Of a stretch of DNA of 5,463 nt, positions 1-5,333 are shown piece by piece. Where the stretch lies: NCBI GenBank assembly GCA_021790415.1, contig JAJYDZ010000151.1:1-5463 (forward strand). The letters are read 5' to 3'. The stretch is from Thermoplasmata archaeon (GTDB lineage Archaea > Thermoplasmatota > Thermoplasmata > Thermoplasmatales > Thermoplasmataceae). The notes beneath the pieces were generated by a model. It did not search any database. It was not told the origin of the DNA and saw nothing but the letters and a program-made list of their open reading frames with translations. Both the position numbers and the translations under genes were made by a program. Position 1 is the stretch's first letter. Every line of letters begins with the position of its first letter.

Positions 1-49
1 AATTGAAAAAAGATAAGCGTAAACCCAAATTACTGCAAAATTGAATCAT
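1..49 (-). CDS. Possible N-terminus of a gene running off the left edge
   Basis: An ATG on the minus strand at 49 opens a frame (MIQFCSNLGLRLSFFN) that stays open for 16 codons to the window edge. A TATA-like stretch, TTTTTATATG on the minus strand (83-92), lies about 38 bp upstream, which would place transcription start around 60. The ribosome-binding match is weak (GGTAA). Sixteen codons is too short to judge, and no family can be recognised. The frame could easily be chance in AT-rich intergenic DNA. Confidence 0.15.
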   Translation of the reverse strand, partial: MIQFCSNLGLRLSFFN

Positions 50-179
50 GGTTTTAATTACCGGATTTCGATGGTTATTTAGCATATAAAAATTGGATTA
101 TAGTTCAGAATTTATGAGAAATCGAAAAGAATCTTTGTAAACTCTTTCTTAAACTTTATTGGACTATGTCCTGTATTCA

Positions 180-917
180 TCACAGAGTTATCTGCTGAGG
201 ACTTCGTTTTTCCTGTAAAAAATGAGGTTTCAGAGAATCCAGGAAACTTTTAGCCGCATCAAATCCAATTTCACTTATCGGGAGTGTTATCTGGTATGAA
301 CCGATAGTCACTGTAATCATGGTAGGATCCACTGGTTTCTTAGTTGTCTTTGACTCCTTCTTAACTTCCTTTTCTTCAGATTCTTCTTCCTTCTCTTCTG
401 CGGGTGCTGGCTGTCCAAATACCAAATCACCTACTGATTCCTTAACGAATGCTATATCATCAGTGTATGCTTCACGTACAAATGACTCAACCTTCTGTGC
501 CTCATCAGACATTACTCCAGTAATGTTCCTAATCTTGAGCCAAATTGGGTCGTCTGGAACCTTATCCTTGAAATTGTCATACAACTGTTTCCACAACGGA
601 ATATTGTTCAAGGCCGTGATGAGTGCATCCTTCTTCTCTTCCTTTGTTCCAAACTGTGCATCTATGGCAATGTTCGAAACTCTGAACTCACTTGCACCAG
701 CCTTTTCCAAGAATCCATAGTCTTTCAAAGCTGCTATTGACTTAGTATATGAACCATTATTGGCTCCACTGTAGCCGAACGTCTTTGCAATGCCATCGTC
801 TCCATTTAGTTTGGTGATTGTGTTTGTCTTGTATTCGTCATACAATTTCAGGGCATTTTGTAGAGAATCCCTCATTCTCATCCCTCTGTTTGGTACTACA
901 TATTTTCCTATTTTCAT
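180..917 (-). CDS. Probable winged-helix protein with charged linker, unknown function
   Basis: This is a 245-residue soluble protein. Residues about 16-85 look like a helix-turn-helix or winged-helix fold: helices, a Gly-Tyr-Ser turn, then KSIAALKDYGFLEK and a short strand pair. A second helical block follows (about 92-165). Then comes a low-complexity Glu/Lys linker (about 171-196), and a C-terminal strand pair and helix (about 200-233). The layout resembles small DNA-binding proteins of archaeal elements, with distant similarity in style to DUF5343, but I cannot assign a family. The start is the ATG at 917 rather than the in-frame ATG at 932, because GGAGGTG (924-930) sits six bases before 917 and overlaps the upstream ATG. 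An operator-like palindrome at its promoter fits autoregulation. DNA binding is inferred; the linker could instead tether a partner-binding tail. Confidence 0.7.
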   Translation of the reverse strand: MKIGKYVVPNRGMRMRDSLQNALKLYDEYKTNTITKLNGDDGIAKTFGYSGANNGSYTKSIAALKDYGFLEKAGASEFRVSNIAIDAQFGTKEEKKDALITALNNIPLWKQLYDNFKDKVPDDPIWLKIRNITGVMSDEAQKVESFVREAYTDDIAFVKESVGDLVFGQPAPAEEKEEESEEKEVKKESKTTKKPVDPTMITVTIGSYQITLPISEIGFDAAKSFLDSLKPHFLQEKRSPQQITL

Positions 918-923
918 TGACAA

Positions 924-930
924 CACCTCC
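924..930 (-). promoter_or_regulatory. Strong ribosome binding site deciding the start of the 180-917 gene
   Basis: GGAGGTG on the minus strand matches the archaeal anti-Shine-Dalgarno sequence fully and lies six bases before the ATG at 917. The alternative ATG at 930-932 overlaps this site, so the shorter protein is preferred. Confidence 0.75.
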
Positions 931-960
931 ATGCTGTTATACTCTTCATGTCGTTGTAGT

Positions 961-967
961 TAATAAA
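961..967 (-). promoter_or_regulatory. TATA-like box of the winged-helix gene
   Basis: TTTATTA on the minus strand lies 44-50 bp upstream of the ATG at 917. The usual archaeal spacing of about 25 bp would place transcription start near 938, giving a leader of about 20 bases that contains the strong ribosome binding site. The box overlaps a perfect palindrome, as expected for a repressible promoter. The assignment is by position and composition only. Confidence 0.4.
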
Positions 968-989
968 GAGCATGCTCTTCTTTGCTCTT
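966..989. promoter_or_regulatory. Operator-like palindrome with a third half-site
   Basis: AAGAGCATGCTCTT (966-979) is a perfect 14-bp palindrome. The half-site GCTCTT occurs again at 984-989, exactly 10 bp (one helical turn) from GCTCTT at 974-979. The block covers the upstream edge of the putative TATA box and the position where TFB would bind, so a bound protein should block initiation. The winged-helix protein encoded downstream is the obvious candidate ligand, but that is inference. Confidence 0.45.
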
Positions 990-1054
990 TTAGTCTTATT
1001 GTCTTTTTCTATTGTCGATAGCCCTATTTTTGACGCTCTAACGCTGGTAACTAC

Positions 1055-1066
1055 TAATCTAGATTA
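1055..1066. repeat. 12-bp perfect palindrome between two genes
   Basis: TAATCTAGATTA is a perfect 12-bp palindrome in the 214-bp gap between the integrase and the winged-helix gene, about 75 bp upstream of the operator-like site. It could be a second regulator site. At this composition one such palindrome could also arise by chance. Confidence 0.25.
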
Positions 1067-1083
1067 TGGCTTGGACATGGGCT

Positions 1084-1089
1084 AAAAAA
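1084..1089 (-). terminator. Possible oligo-T terminator after the integrase gene
   Basis: On the minus strand a run of six T lies about 43 bp past the integrase stop codon. Archaeal RNA polymerase commonly terminates at such T tracts without a hairpin. The site separates the integrase gene from the independently promoted gene at 180-917. The evidence is only the T run and its position. Confidence 0.3.
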
Positions 1090-1131
1090 TTTGGCGATAG
1101 TGAATAATGAATTTGTAGGAATAAGATTACC

Positions 1132-2085
1132 TTACGAACTCATTTTCGAGAGCATTTTTTCGACTATTTGCTCATACCAAAAGTCTGCTTGCTTACTTTT
1201 GCTCAAATAGTGCATATTTCCAACCGAGGCAGGAGAACGTCCTTCAATGAAATCTGCAACTCCTTCCGGAACGTTGTTGTAGATTAGGAAATTGTAGAAC
1301 CACTTGCGAAGATACTTAGGTGAAAGCCCAGATTTGCTAATCTGATGTGTTATGGTATCAACATGCACGTAGTACTTGTGTAGCTCTGGAACTAATTCTT
1401 TAGGGATGTATATGTAAAATGACTTTTTGTGGCCTCTGTTATAGTGCAACTGGTACTTGGCAAATTTCTCTTCAATAATCAACTTAGAAGGATCATACTC
1501 CTTAATCATCTTCACAAGTTCAGTAATTCTCGCACCTGAAAACGCAAGTAGTTTGAAGATGGTCTTGAATCTCTTTTCCTTGATTTGATTGTATGCACCT
1601 ATCACTTCTTCGTTTGTAGGAATGTAATTATCGGCTTTCGACTGCCTCAATGGAACATTCTTCCTGAAGTGTTTTGCACCTTCCTCCGTTAGTAGTGATT
1701 TCTGAACAAGGTATGTGAGATAACTTCTCAATGCAATACTCTGCATCTCACTTATATCATCTTGTAGTTCAATGATATCTTCGCGAATAAACCGTGTTAA
1801 AGTATTCACCAGATCTTTTATGTAGCCGTCATCCAACTTTCGTGAAATCAACCATTTTTCATATTCTCTCTTGTGTTTGCTGAAGGAAGGAATAATCGGT
1901 ATTCTGTTTACAAGTGGTTGTGAGACACCATATTGGTTATTGCTCTCAACAAATGGAAGCTCAGGATCATTTACTCTGATATACTCCTGTAGTTTTCGTT
2001 CTAGAAAACCTGAAAGATTGATACCAAGTTCTTTCGCCCTATCCTTGAGCCCTTCTTCAAGATACAGTGTAACGATTTTTTTCAT
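1132..2085 (-). CDS. int: SSV-type tyrosine integrase with RHH-like N-terminus
   Basis: This is a site-specific tyrosine recombinase that would integrate and excise the element at the tRNA-Thr att site. Residues 1-40 resemble a ribbon-helix-helix/CcdA-like module (MKKIVTLYLEEG, then KELGINLSGFLERKLQEYI). A SAM-like core-binding domain follows (about 70-145), then the catalytic domain (about 155-317). Visible catalytic residues are R186 in GARITEL, K220 or K221, K257 and R260 in KYLR, G283, and the nucleophile Y293 in MHYL. The KxxR in place of HxxR, and a glycine ten residues before the tyrosine, match SSV1 integrase. The length of 317 residues is near that of SSV1 integrase (335) and the gene looks intact. 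A weak GTGAG site precedes the ATG. It lies 72 bp after the TIR operon with a TATA-like stretch in the gap, so it may be transcribed separately. Confidence 0.9.
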   Translation of the reverse strand: MKKIVTLYLEEGLKDRAKELGINLSGFLERKLQEYIRVNDPELPFVESNNQYGVSQPLVNRIPIIPSFSKHKREYEKWLISRKLDDGYIKDLVNTLTRFIREDIIELQDDISEMQSIALRSYLTYLVQKSLLTEEGAKHFRKNVPLRQSKADNYIPTNEEVIGAYNQIKEKRFKTIFKLLAFSGARITELVKMIKEYDPSKLIIEEKFAKYQLHYNRGHKKSFYIYIPKELVPELHKYYVHVDTITHQISKSGLSPKYLRKWFYNFLIYNNVPEGVADFIEGRSPASVGNMHYLSKSKQADFWYEQIVEKMLSKMSS

Positions 2086-2107
2086 AAACTCTCACAATAG
2101 AAATATA

Positions 2108-2134
2108 AGAAGTTTGTAGAAGTAATTTTTTATT
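2108..2134 (-). promoter_or_regulatory. Putative integrase promoter with 10-bp-spaced direct repeats
   Basis: An A/T-rich TATA-like stretch on the minus strand (AATAAAAAA, 2126-2134) lies about 45 bp upstream of the integrase ATG, predicting transcription start near 2104. Between the box and that point are two copies of ACTTCT (2118-2123 and 2108-2113) exactly one helical turn apart. Ribbon-helix-helix proteins commonly bind such tandem sites, so the N-terminal module of the integrase could repress its own gene here. This is inference from position and spacing. Confidence 0.3.
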
Positions 2135-2157
2135 GAAAATATAGTGTTACAGGTCAT

Positions 2158-2658
2158 TTAACGAATAGGTGCATTATTGATTCTCAATGGTCTTGTATTA
2201 ACGATCAACGAAGGATAATTTCGTCTATTCCATGCTTTATGGACTGCATTTGATAATCTGCTTCTACTATCCAATTCATTCCAATATATCTTAACTGCGT
2301 ACCCGCTCAAAATGTTGTCCGTTAATCTGAAGTGTTTATTTGAATGTCTGGGAAGATAAACCCCTACCAAACCATTTCTAGTCCTATAACCATATGGCCG
2401 AAGTGAAGCGTAGATTTCCCAATCTACCCATTTTCTTCCGTATGTGTGCTGTCCTACAAGAACAACTGTCACTGTTGAATCTCTAAGCCGTTCTCTTCTG
2501 ATCAAATTGAGAATATAATCTTTAGACATGTATCCTATGTCCACATTCAGGGACTTGTCAATTATAGCATCCCCATAGAATTCCTTTAGACGGTACGCGT
2601 ACTCTTGGTCATCTTCATGAAAATAGCTGATGAAGACCTTATGCCTGTACGAGACCAT
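2158..2658 (-). CDS. ThsB-like TIR protein (MTH538/DUF1863 family), catalytic Glu kept
   Basis: This 166-residue protein belongs to the TIR-like family that includes Thoeris ThsB. Such proteins use NAD to make a cyclic-ADP-ribose-type signal when phage infection is sensed. The TIR box 1 strand is at residues 7-13 (KVFISYF) with HEDDQEY after it. RLRDSTVTVVLVGQHT (57-72) forms the next core strand. The motif GRKWVDWEI (74-82) holds E81, which aligns with E85 of Bacillus cereus ThsB, the residue needed for catalysis. The C-terminus carries the family tail (YPSLIVNTRPLR). No membrane segment or signal peptide is visible, so it should be cytoplasmic. It starts three bases after the stop of the 176-residue protein, so the two are cotranscribed. 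Family assignment is strong; the product formed and the effector it serves are unknown, since no ThsA is visible. Confidence 0.88.
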   Translation of the reverse strand: MVSYRHKVFISYFHEDDQEYAYRLKEFYGDAIIDKSLNVDIGYMSKDYILNLIRRERLRDSTVTVVLVGQHTYGRKWVDWEIYASLRPYGYRTRNGLVGVYLPRHSNKHFRLTDNILSGYAVKIYWNELDSRSRLSNAVHKAWNRRNYPSLIVNTRPLRINNAPIR

Positions 2659-2661
2659 TGG

Positions 2662-3192
2662 TCAGCTTTCACCCTGTTTTTCCTCAAAAAGAGCTTCAAT
2701 TCCTGCTGCCAGGGCAAGGTACTTGGAGTACTCAATCAGCGCACTCCTTGAGTCGTCTAACACCTTCCTAAGTTCAGCATTCAGTTCCCATTTGTCTTCG
2801 TGAGCTTTAATAGAAATGCTCCTGTCCCTTTGCTTTTCATAGTCAAGCAGTAAAGGATGCCATTTTGATAAAATCGGCCTAAGTTCAAAATTAAGCATAT
2901 TGACTGCAAGCCTGGCTAGAGAATAGTCCGCATCCTGATGAGGTTTGGCGACAGATGGGCCATACTTTCGAAGAACTTGACGAGTTGTTTTGAATAGCGA
3001 ATATAGGGAAGAAAGAGCTTCTTGAAGTATTCCTTCTCCTTTCTTCAGTTCTACTATGGAAATTCTCGTTACCAGTTCAATATACAACTCCCAAGCTGCG
3101 TTTCTCTCGCTCTTATCAGGTTTCCACTTACCTTTAATACGGAAAATACCTAGATTGATATCCAATTCTATTGAGTCAAATGTGTTTGGCAT
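2662..3192 (-). CDS. Helical protein of unknown function between two TIR genes
   Basis: This is a 176-residue soluble protein that I cannot name. A short strand region (residues about 6-23, IELDINLGIFRIKGKW) is followed by an all-helical body. The body has landmarks that look like a conserved family: AAWELYIELVTRI (32-44), EALSSLYSLFKTTRQVLRKYGP (58-79), LNFELRP with SKWHP (100-113), and a C-terminal ELRKVLDD helix pair. No catalytic signature, membrane helix or nucleotide-binding motif is evident. The ATG at 3192 is chosen because it lies two bases after the stop of the upstream TIR gene. TTG (3216) and GTG (3213) starts would extend it by eight or seven residues and overlap that gene. Its place between two TIR genes suggests an obligate partner: adaptor, sensor or effector. 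That role is inference. Confidence 0.75.
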   Translation of the reverse strand: MPNTFDSIELDINLGIFRIKGKWKPDKSERNAAWELYIELVTRISIVELKKGEGILQEALSSLYSLFKTTRQVLRKYGPSVAKPHQDADYSLARLAVNMLNFELRPILSKWHPLLLDYEKQRDRSISIKAHEDKWELNAELRKVLDDSRSALIEYSKYLALAAGIEALFEEKQGES

Positions 3193-3194
3193 GA

Positions 3195-3782
3195 CTATCT
3201 GATTCCGTTGCACCAACTTGAAGTAGTATGGTTTCTGCCGTACCGATCAAAGCTTAAATTTGGAGTGTAACTGTAGCGAACTGAGAAAGCTCTGTCTATC
3301 CAATTTTGGATCTTACTCGGTTCATTTGTCCAATTATAAACGATAGCATATGGTTCAGCGTTATTGTTCTTTAGATTATTGTAATATAATCGAGGCGGAA
3401 CCGTACACTTTTCATAGTGTTTTTGGTTGTAATCCTGTCTTGTTGGAAGCAATATTCCTAACAACCCAGAACGCAATTTAGTTGGTGTAAGGCGCAGACT
3501 TGAGTAAATCGCCCAATCCACGTATTTCCTTTGCCAAGTATGTTGACCAATCAATACCACTGTTACAGTTGAATCTTTGAGGTATTCATCTCTAATCCGT
3601 TGCATAACACGTTCTGTGTTAGTATCGGTATCTATATCACCAGGTTGGATTGACTTGGAAACTATCACATCTTTGCACATTCTTTCAAATTTATCTTTAT
3701 ATTCCTGATCTTCATCGTGATAAAAACTCACGAAAACCTTATGTACATCAGTCACGGATTTTCCCCGAACTAAATACAACAT
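3195..3782 (-). CDS. ThsB-like TIR protein with catalytic Glu replaced by Ala
   Basis: This 195-residue protein is of the same MTH538/ThsB TIR family as the gene at 2158-2658. It has KVFVSFYHDEDQEY at residues 15-28, YLKDSTVTVVLIGQHT at 67-82, and the family pattern GLLGILLP at about 105-112. The active-site motif reads QRKYVDWAI (84-92): residue 91 is Ala (codon GCG, 3510-3512), where its sister protein has Glu. It is probably inactive as an NADase unless another residue substitutes, and may sense the trigger or pair with the active TIR. The frame is otherwise full length with an intact tail (YTPNLSFDRYGRNH), so it does not look like a decaying gene. AAGGT (3787-3791) lies just before the chosen ATG; a GTG nine codons downstream is a weaker option. 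It is the first gene of a tight operon close to the element end. Confidence 0.85.
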   Translation of the reverse strand: MLYLVRGKSVTDVHKVFVSFYHDEDQEYKDKFERMCKDVIVSKSIQPGDIDTDTNTERVMQRIRDEYLKDSTVTVVLIGQHTWQRKYVDWAIYSSLRLTPTKLRSGLLGILLPTRQDYNQKHYEKCTVPPRLYYNNLKNNNAEPYAIVYNWTNEPSKIQNWIDRAFSVRYSYTPNLSFDRYGRNHTTSSWCNGIR

Positions 3783-3821
3783 TTTGACCTTAAAATATTT
3801 TCTAGTGGATAGATAAACGTC

Positions 3822-3828
3822 TTTTAAA
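3822..3828 (-). promoter_or_regulatory. TATA-like box of the TIR operon
   Basis: TTTAAAA on the minus strand lies 40-46 bp upstream of the first TIR gene, predicting a start near 3799 and a leader of about 17 bases with AAGGT before the ATG. It lies between the att repeat and the operon, so the operon carries its own promoter just inside the element end. No clear operator is seen next to it. Confidence 0.4.
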
Positions 3829-3860
3829 CAACTGGAAAGTAAATAATTTTAGATTATTAT

Positions 3861-3933
3861 TTTCACTGTCTCATGAAGCATCTAAGTGTGATTCGTAATC
3901 AGCAGGTCGGGGGTTCAAATCCCTCCAGTGGCT
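3861..3933 (+). repeat. tRNA-Thr(CGU) 3' fragment, att site copy 1
   Basis: Positions 3891-3933 read as tRNA positions 31-73. They contain the anticodon loop TTCGTAA (anticodon CGU), the 3' anticodon strand TCAGC, variable loop AGGTC, T arm GGGGG/TTCAAAT/CCCTC, acceptor strand CAGTGGC and discriminator T. The 5' half is not a tRNA: the D-loop GG and the pairing for the outer anticodon stem are missing. The 43 bp recur exactly 1517 bp downstream, and a weaker match (19 of 30) extends left to 3861, giving a repeat of tRNA length. Such 3' fragments are the usual attachment sites of archaeal tyrosine integrases. This copy probably marks the right end of the integrase-bearing element. Confidence 0.85.
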
Positions 3934-3986
3934 TATTTTATAAAACGGTGGGTCTTTATTGAATCCGAAATCATTTAATTCAATTT

Positions 3987-4442
3987 CTATCTGAATTTGC
4001 TCAGAAAAAAGCCGATAACTATGCCTAGAGCAAGAAACCTAAGTATGTTTATTAGTGCTCCGATGAGGAAATAACGCAAGGCATCGCCCTTCGCAGTTAG
4101 ACTTGAAGGGAATTCTATTAGAATTGTGACAATGATCAGAGCAGTAAAACTTAGAATCATGGATTTCGTAATTGTGTTCTTTGTTGGAATTCTGTCAAAG
4201 AAGCGAAGCAATGAGTAGCTAACGAGGAAAGATACAATCACACCAGCGATCAAGGCCTCAAGAAGCATTGGAAAATAAGAAATGGTCAAGGCAATTCTAT
4301 ACTCTGCGGCTGTTGGTGTCAGGGAAATTGCGAAATTGGTCAACCAAAAAGCCAATCCTCCGATAGCAGTCAATTCCAATGCCATCTTGTAGATTTGAAC
4401 CCCCTTATCTTGTTTGGGTTCAATCATACTGTTTTCTGCCAT
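3987..4442 (-). CDS. Four-helix membrane protein, unknown function
   Basis: This 151-residue protein has a short polar N-terminus and four predicted membrane helices at about 20-41, 52-78, 93-111 and 123-147. Charged residues between helices 2 and 3 (FFDRIPTKNTITK) suggest a cytoplasmic loop there. I recognise no family. The start overlaps the end of the DUF4386 gene by 19 bases. The ATG at 4442 is preferred because GGTG lies seven bases before it. An alternative ATG at 4427 would form an ATGA overlap with the upstream stop but has a poorer ribosome binding site. The overlap means the two proteins are cotranscribed and probably translationally coupled, so they may act together in the membrane. 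No enzymatic motif is visible. Confidence 0.75.
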   Translation of the reverse strand: MAENSMIEPKQDKGVQIYKMALELTAIGGLAFWLTNFAISLTPTAAEYRIALTISYFPMLLEALIAGVIVSFLVSYSLLRFFDRIPTKNTITKSMILSFTALIIVTILIEFPSSLTAKGDALRYFLIGALINILRFLALGIVIGFFLSKFR

Positions 4443-5158
4443 TTAGTAACACCAGCTAGTGATGGGTTCCTTTCTTTCACACCCATTATCAAAAGCCACA
4501 GACTAAGTGAGAACTCCGCAACAAAACCAATGGCAAGTCCAGGATAAGAATATGAACTATATCCCGGGAACATGAAATACTGTGTAAACCAGCTGAGGTC
4601 CCCAAAAAAGTCAAGCATTATTAGTATACCTATAAATCTTGGAACGAAACCAGACTTGTATAGCAGATAGCCTAGGGGAAGCAACCATGTGCCATAGAAT
4701 ATCTGTGCTATCATAATCCCATTTGTGTATGAATTTATGAATACCAAGGATAAGGCTTGAAGTTGTGCCGATTGCAAGACCTTCAGGTAACCGGAATCAC
4801 TCAATAGCAGCATAGGTGCCAATAAATTAAGCATATTAGCGCTCTCAACAGCGACCCCTGCCAGATTCAATAAAAGGAAGAGTAGTGCGAGATTTCTGTT
4901 GACCGATCTCAACAGAGAATAGAGGGCCCAGGCTGCGAGTAGGAAGAATAGGGCTGAGATCAATTCGCTCAAGAATCCAATGCGAAACAGAAATTGTGAA
5001 GACATGATATTGTTGGCTGTTTCAATAGCACTTCCCGAGACAATGATGGTTGAACGAACATATGATGCGAAAATAAATGTCGCAATAAAGATGAGATAGA
5101 AAAGCCCTGCAATACGTGCCGTCTTTCGTGGCGACCAGTCTGCCAGTTGGTTTTTCAT
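4424..5158 (-). CDS. DUF4386-family integral membrane protein
   Basis: This 244-residue polytopic membrane protein resembles the DUF4386 family, whose function is unknown. Family-like features are the N-terminal RKTARIAGLFYLIF (11-24), the SSQFLFRIGFLSELISALFF region (53-72), an ALYSLLRSVNRNLALLFLL stretch (78-96) and the GYLLYKSGFVPRFIGILI block (163-180). About six or seven membrane helices are apparent, near 16-36, 57-83, 88-108, 134-168 (one or two), 173-188 and 207-226. The length is typical of the family. The start is firm: GGGAGAT (5163-5169) lies four bases before the ATG. It leads a two-gene operon with the four-helix protein. Its promoter carries a large symmetric element. A role in transport or signalling would be a guess. 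Confidence 0.82.
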   Translation of the reverse strand: MKNQLADWSPRKTARIAGLFYLIFIATFIFASYVRSTIIVSGSAIETANNIMSSQFLFRIGFLSELISALFFLLAAWALYSLLRSVNRNLALLFLLLNLAGVAVESANMLNLLAPMLLLSDSGYLKVLQSAQLQALSLVFINSYTNGIMIAQIFYGTWLLPLGYLLYKSGFVPRFIGILIMLDFFGDLSWFTQYFMFPGYSSYSYPGLAIGFVAEFSLSLWLLIMGVKERNPSLAGVTKWQKTV

Positions 5159-5187
5159 AAGAATCTCCCTTTACTTCTTATTTCAAC

Positions 5188-5223
5188 TGACCTATTGATT
5201 ATGGTACCACAGCAGTCAGGTCA
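5188..5223. promoter_or_regulatory. 36-bp dyad-symmetric operator-like element
   Basis: TGACCT (5188-5193) and AGGTCA (5218-5223) are perfect inverted repeats placed symmetrically around the central palindrome TGGTACCA (5202-5209), with eight-base spacers on both sides. The centre falls at 5205.5, almost exactly where transcription should start from the TATA-like box at 5228-5235. A dimeric or tetrameric repressor bound here would block initiation of the DUF4386 operon. The three symmetric blocks are seen directly; the regulatory role is inferred. Confidence 0.45.
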
Positions 5224-5227
5224 AGTG

Positions 5228-5235
5228 TTTAAATA
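5228..5235 (-). promoter_or_regulatory. TATA-like box of the DUF4386 operon
   Basis: TATTTAAA on the minus strand closely resembles archaeal TATA boxes. It lies 70-77 bp upstream of the ATG at 5158, predicting start near 5205 and a leader of about 46 bases. The symmetric element at 5188-5223 sits over the predicted start. Confidence 0.5.
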
Positions 5236-5333
5236 CCGATAATATTTTCGACGAAGTCAGTCTATTATGAAATAAGTGGCAGATGCAGTGATAATATACT
5301 AGTACTATTAAGCAGCCATCATTTTTTGTTCTG

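Larger units (their letters stand above)
1..3933. mobile_element. Right-hand part of an integrated element at a tRNA-Thr gene
   Basis: This stretch contains an intact SSV-type integrase, a TIR gene cluster and a putative DNA-binding protein, and it ends at a tRNA-Thr 3' fragment that looks like an attachment site. Because the tRNA fragment reads on the plus strand, the usual geometry puts the intact tRNA gene and the other element end to the left, outside the window. The att sequence lies outside the integrase gene, so integration does not split that gene, as in pNOB8-type rather than SSV1-type elements. No replication or virion genes are visible, so plasmid, virus or defence island cannot be told apart. 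The left boundary is unknown; coordinate 1 is only the window edge. Confidence 0.55.

Noticed and set aside
161..171. Hairpin terminator GGAC-TAT-GTCC after the winged-helix gene
   Set aside because: The stem is only four base pairs and no T tract follows it on the minus strand.
319..720. 133-codon open frame on the plus strand
   Set aside because: It lies wholly antisense to the winged-helix gene, which has a strong ribosome binding site and promoter. The Ser/Phe-rich translation is typical of a shadow frame.
818..1021. 67-codon open frame on the plus strand
   Set aside because: It is antisense to the start and promoter of the winged-helix gene, has no ribosome binding site that I can see, and its translation is cysteine- and phenylalanine-rich as in shadow frames.
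1871..2119. 82-codon open frame on the plus strand
   Set aside because: It overlaps the 5' end of the integrase gene in antisense; the integrase has clear family motifs.
3195..3782. First TIR gene as a pseudogene
   Set aside because: Only the catalytic Glu is replaced. The frame, core strands, C-terminal tail, ribosome binding site and operon spacing are all intact, which fits a specialised subunit better than decay.
2158..3782. Complete type I or II Thoeris system
   Set aside because: No SIR2, STALD or macro domain and no transmembrane effector can be seen in the three genes, so calling it Thoeris would overstate the evidence.
3861..3933. Complete tRNA-Thr gene, possibly with an intron
   Set aside because: No GCCACTG acceptor strand, D-loop GG or outer anticodon-stem strand is present upstream of either copy, so these are fragments.
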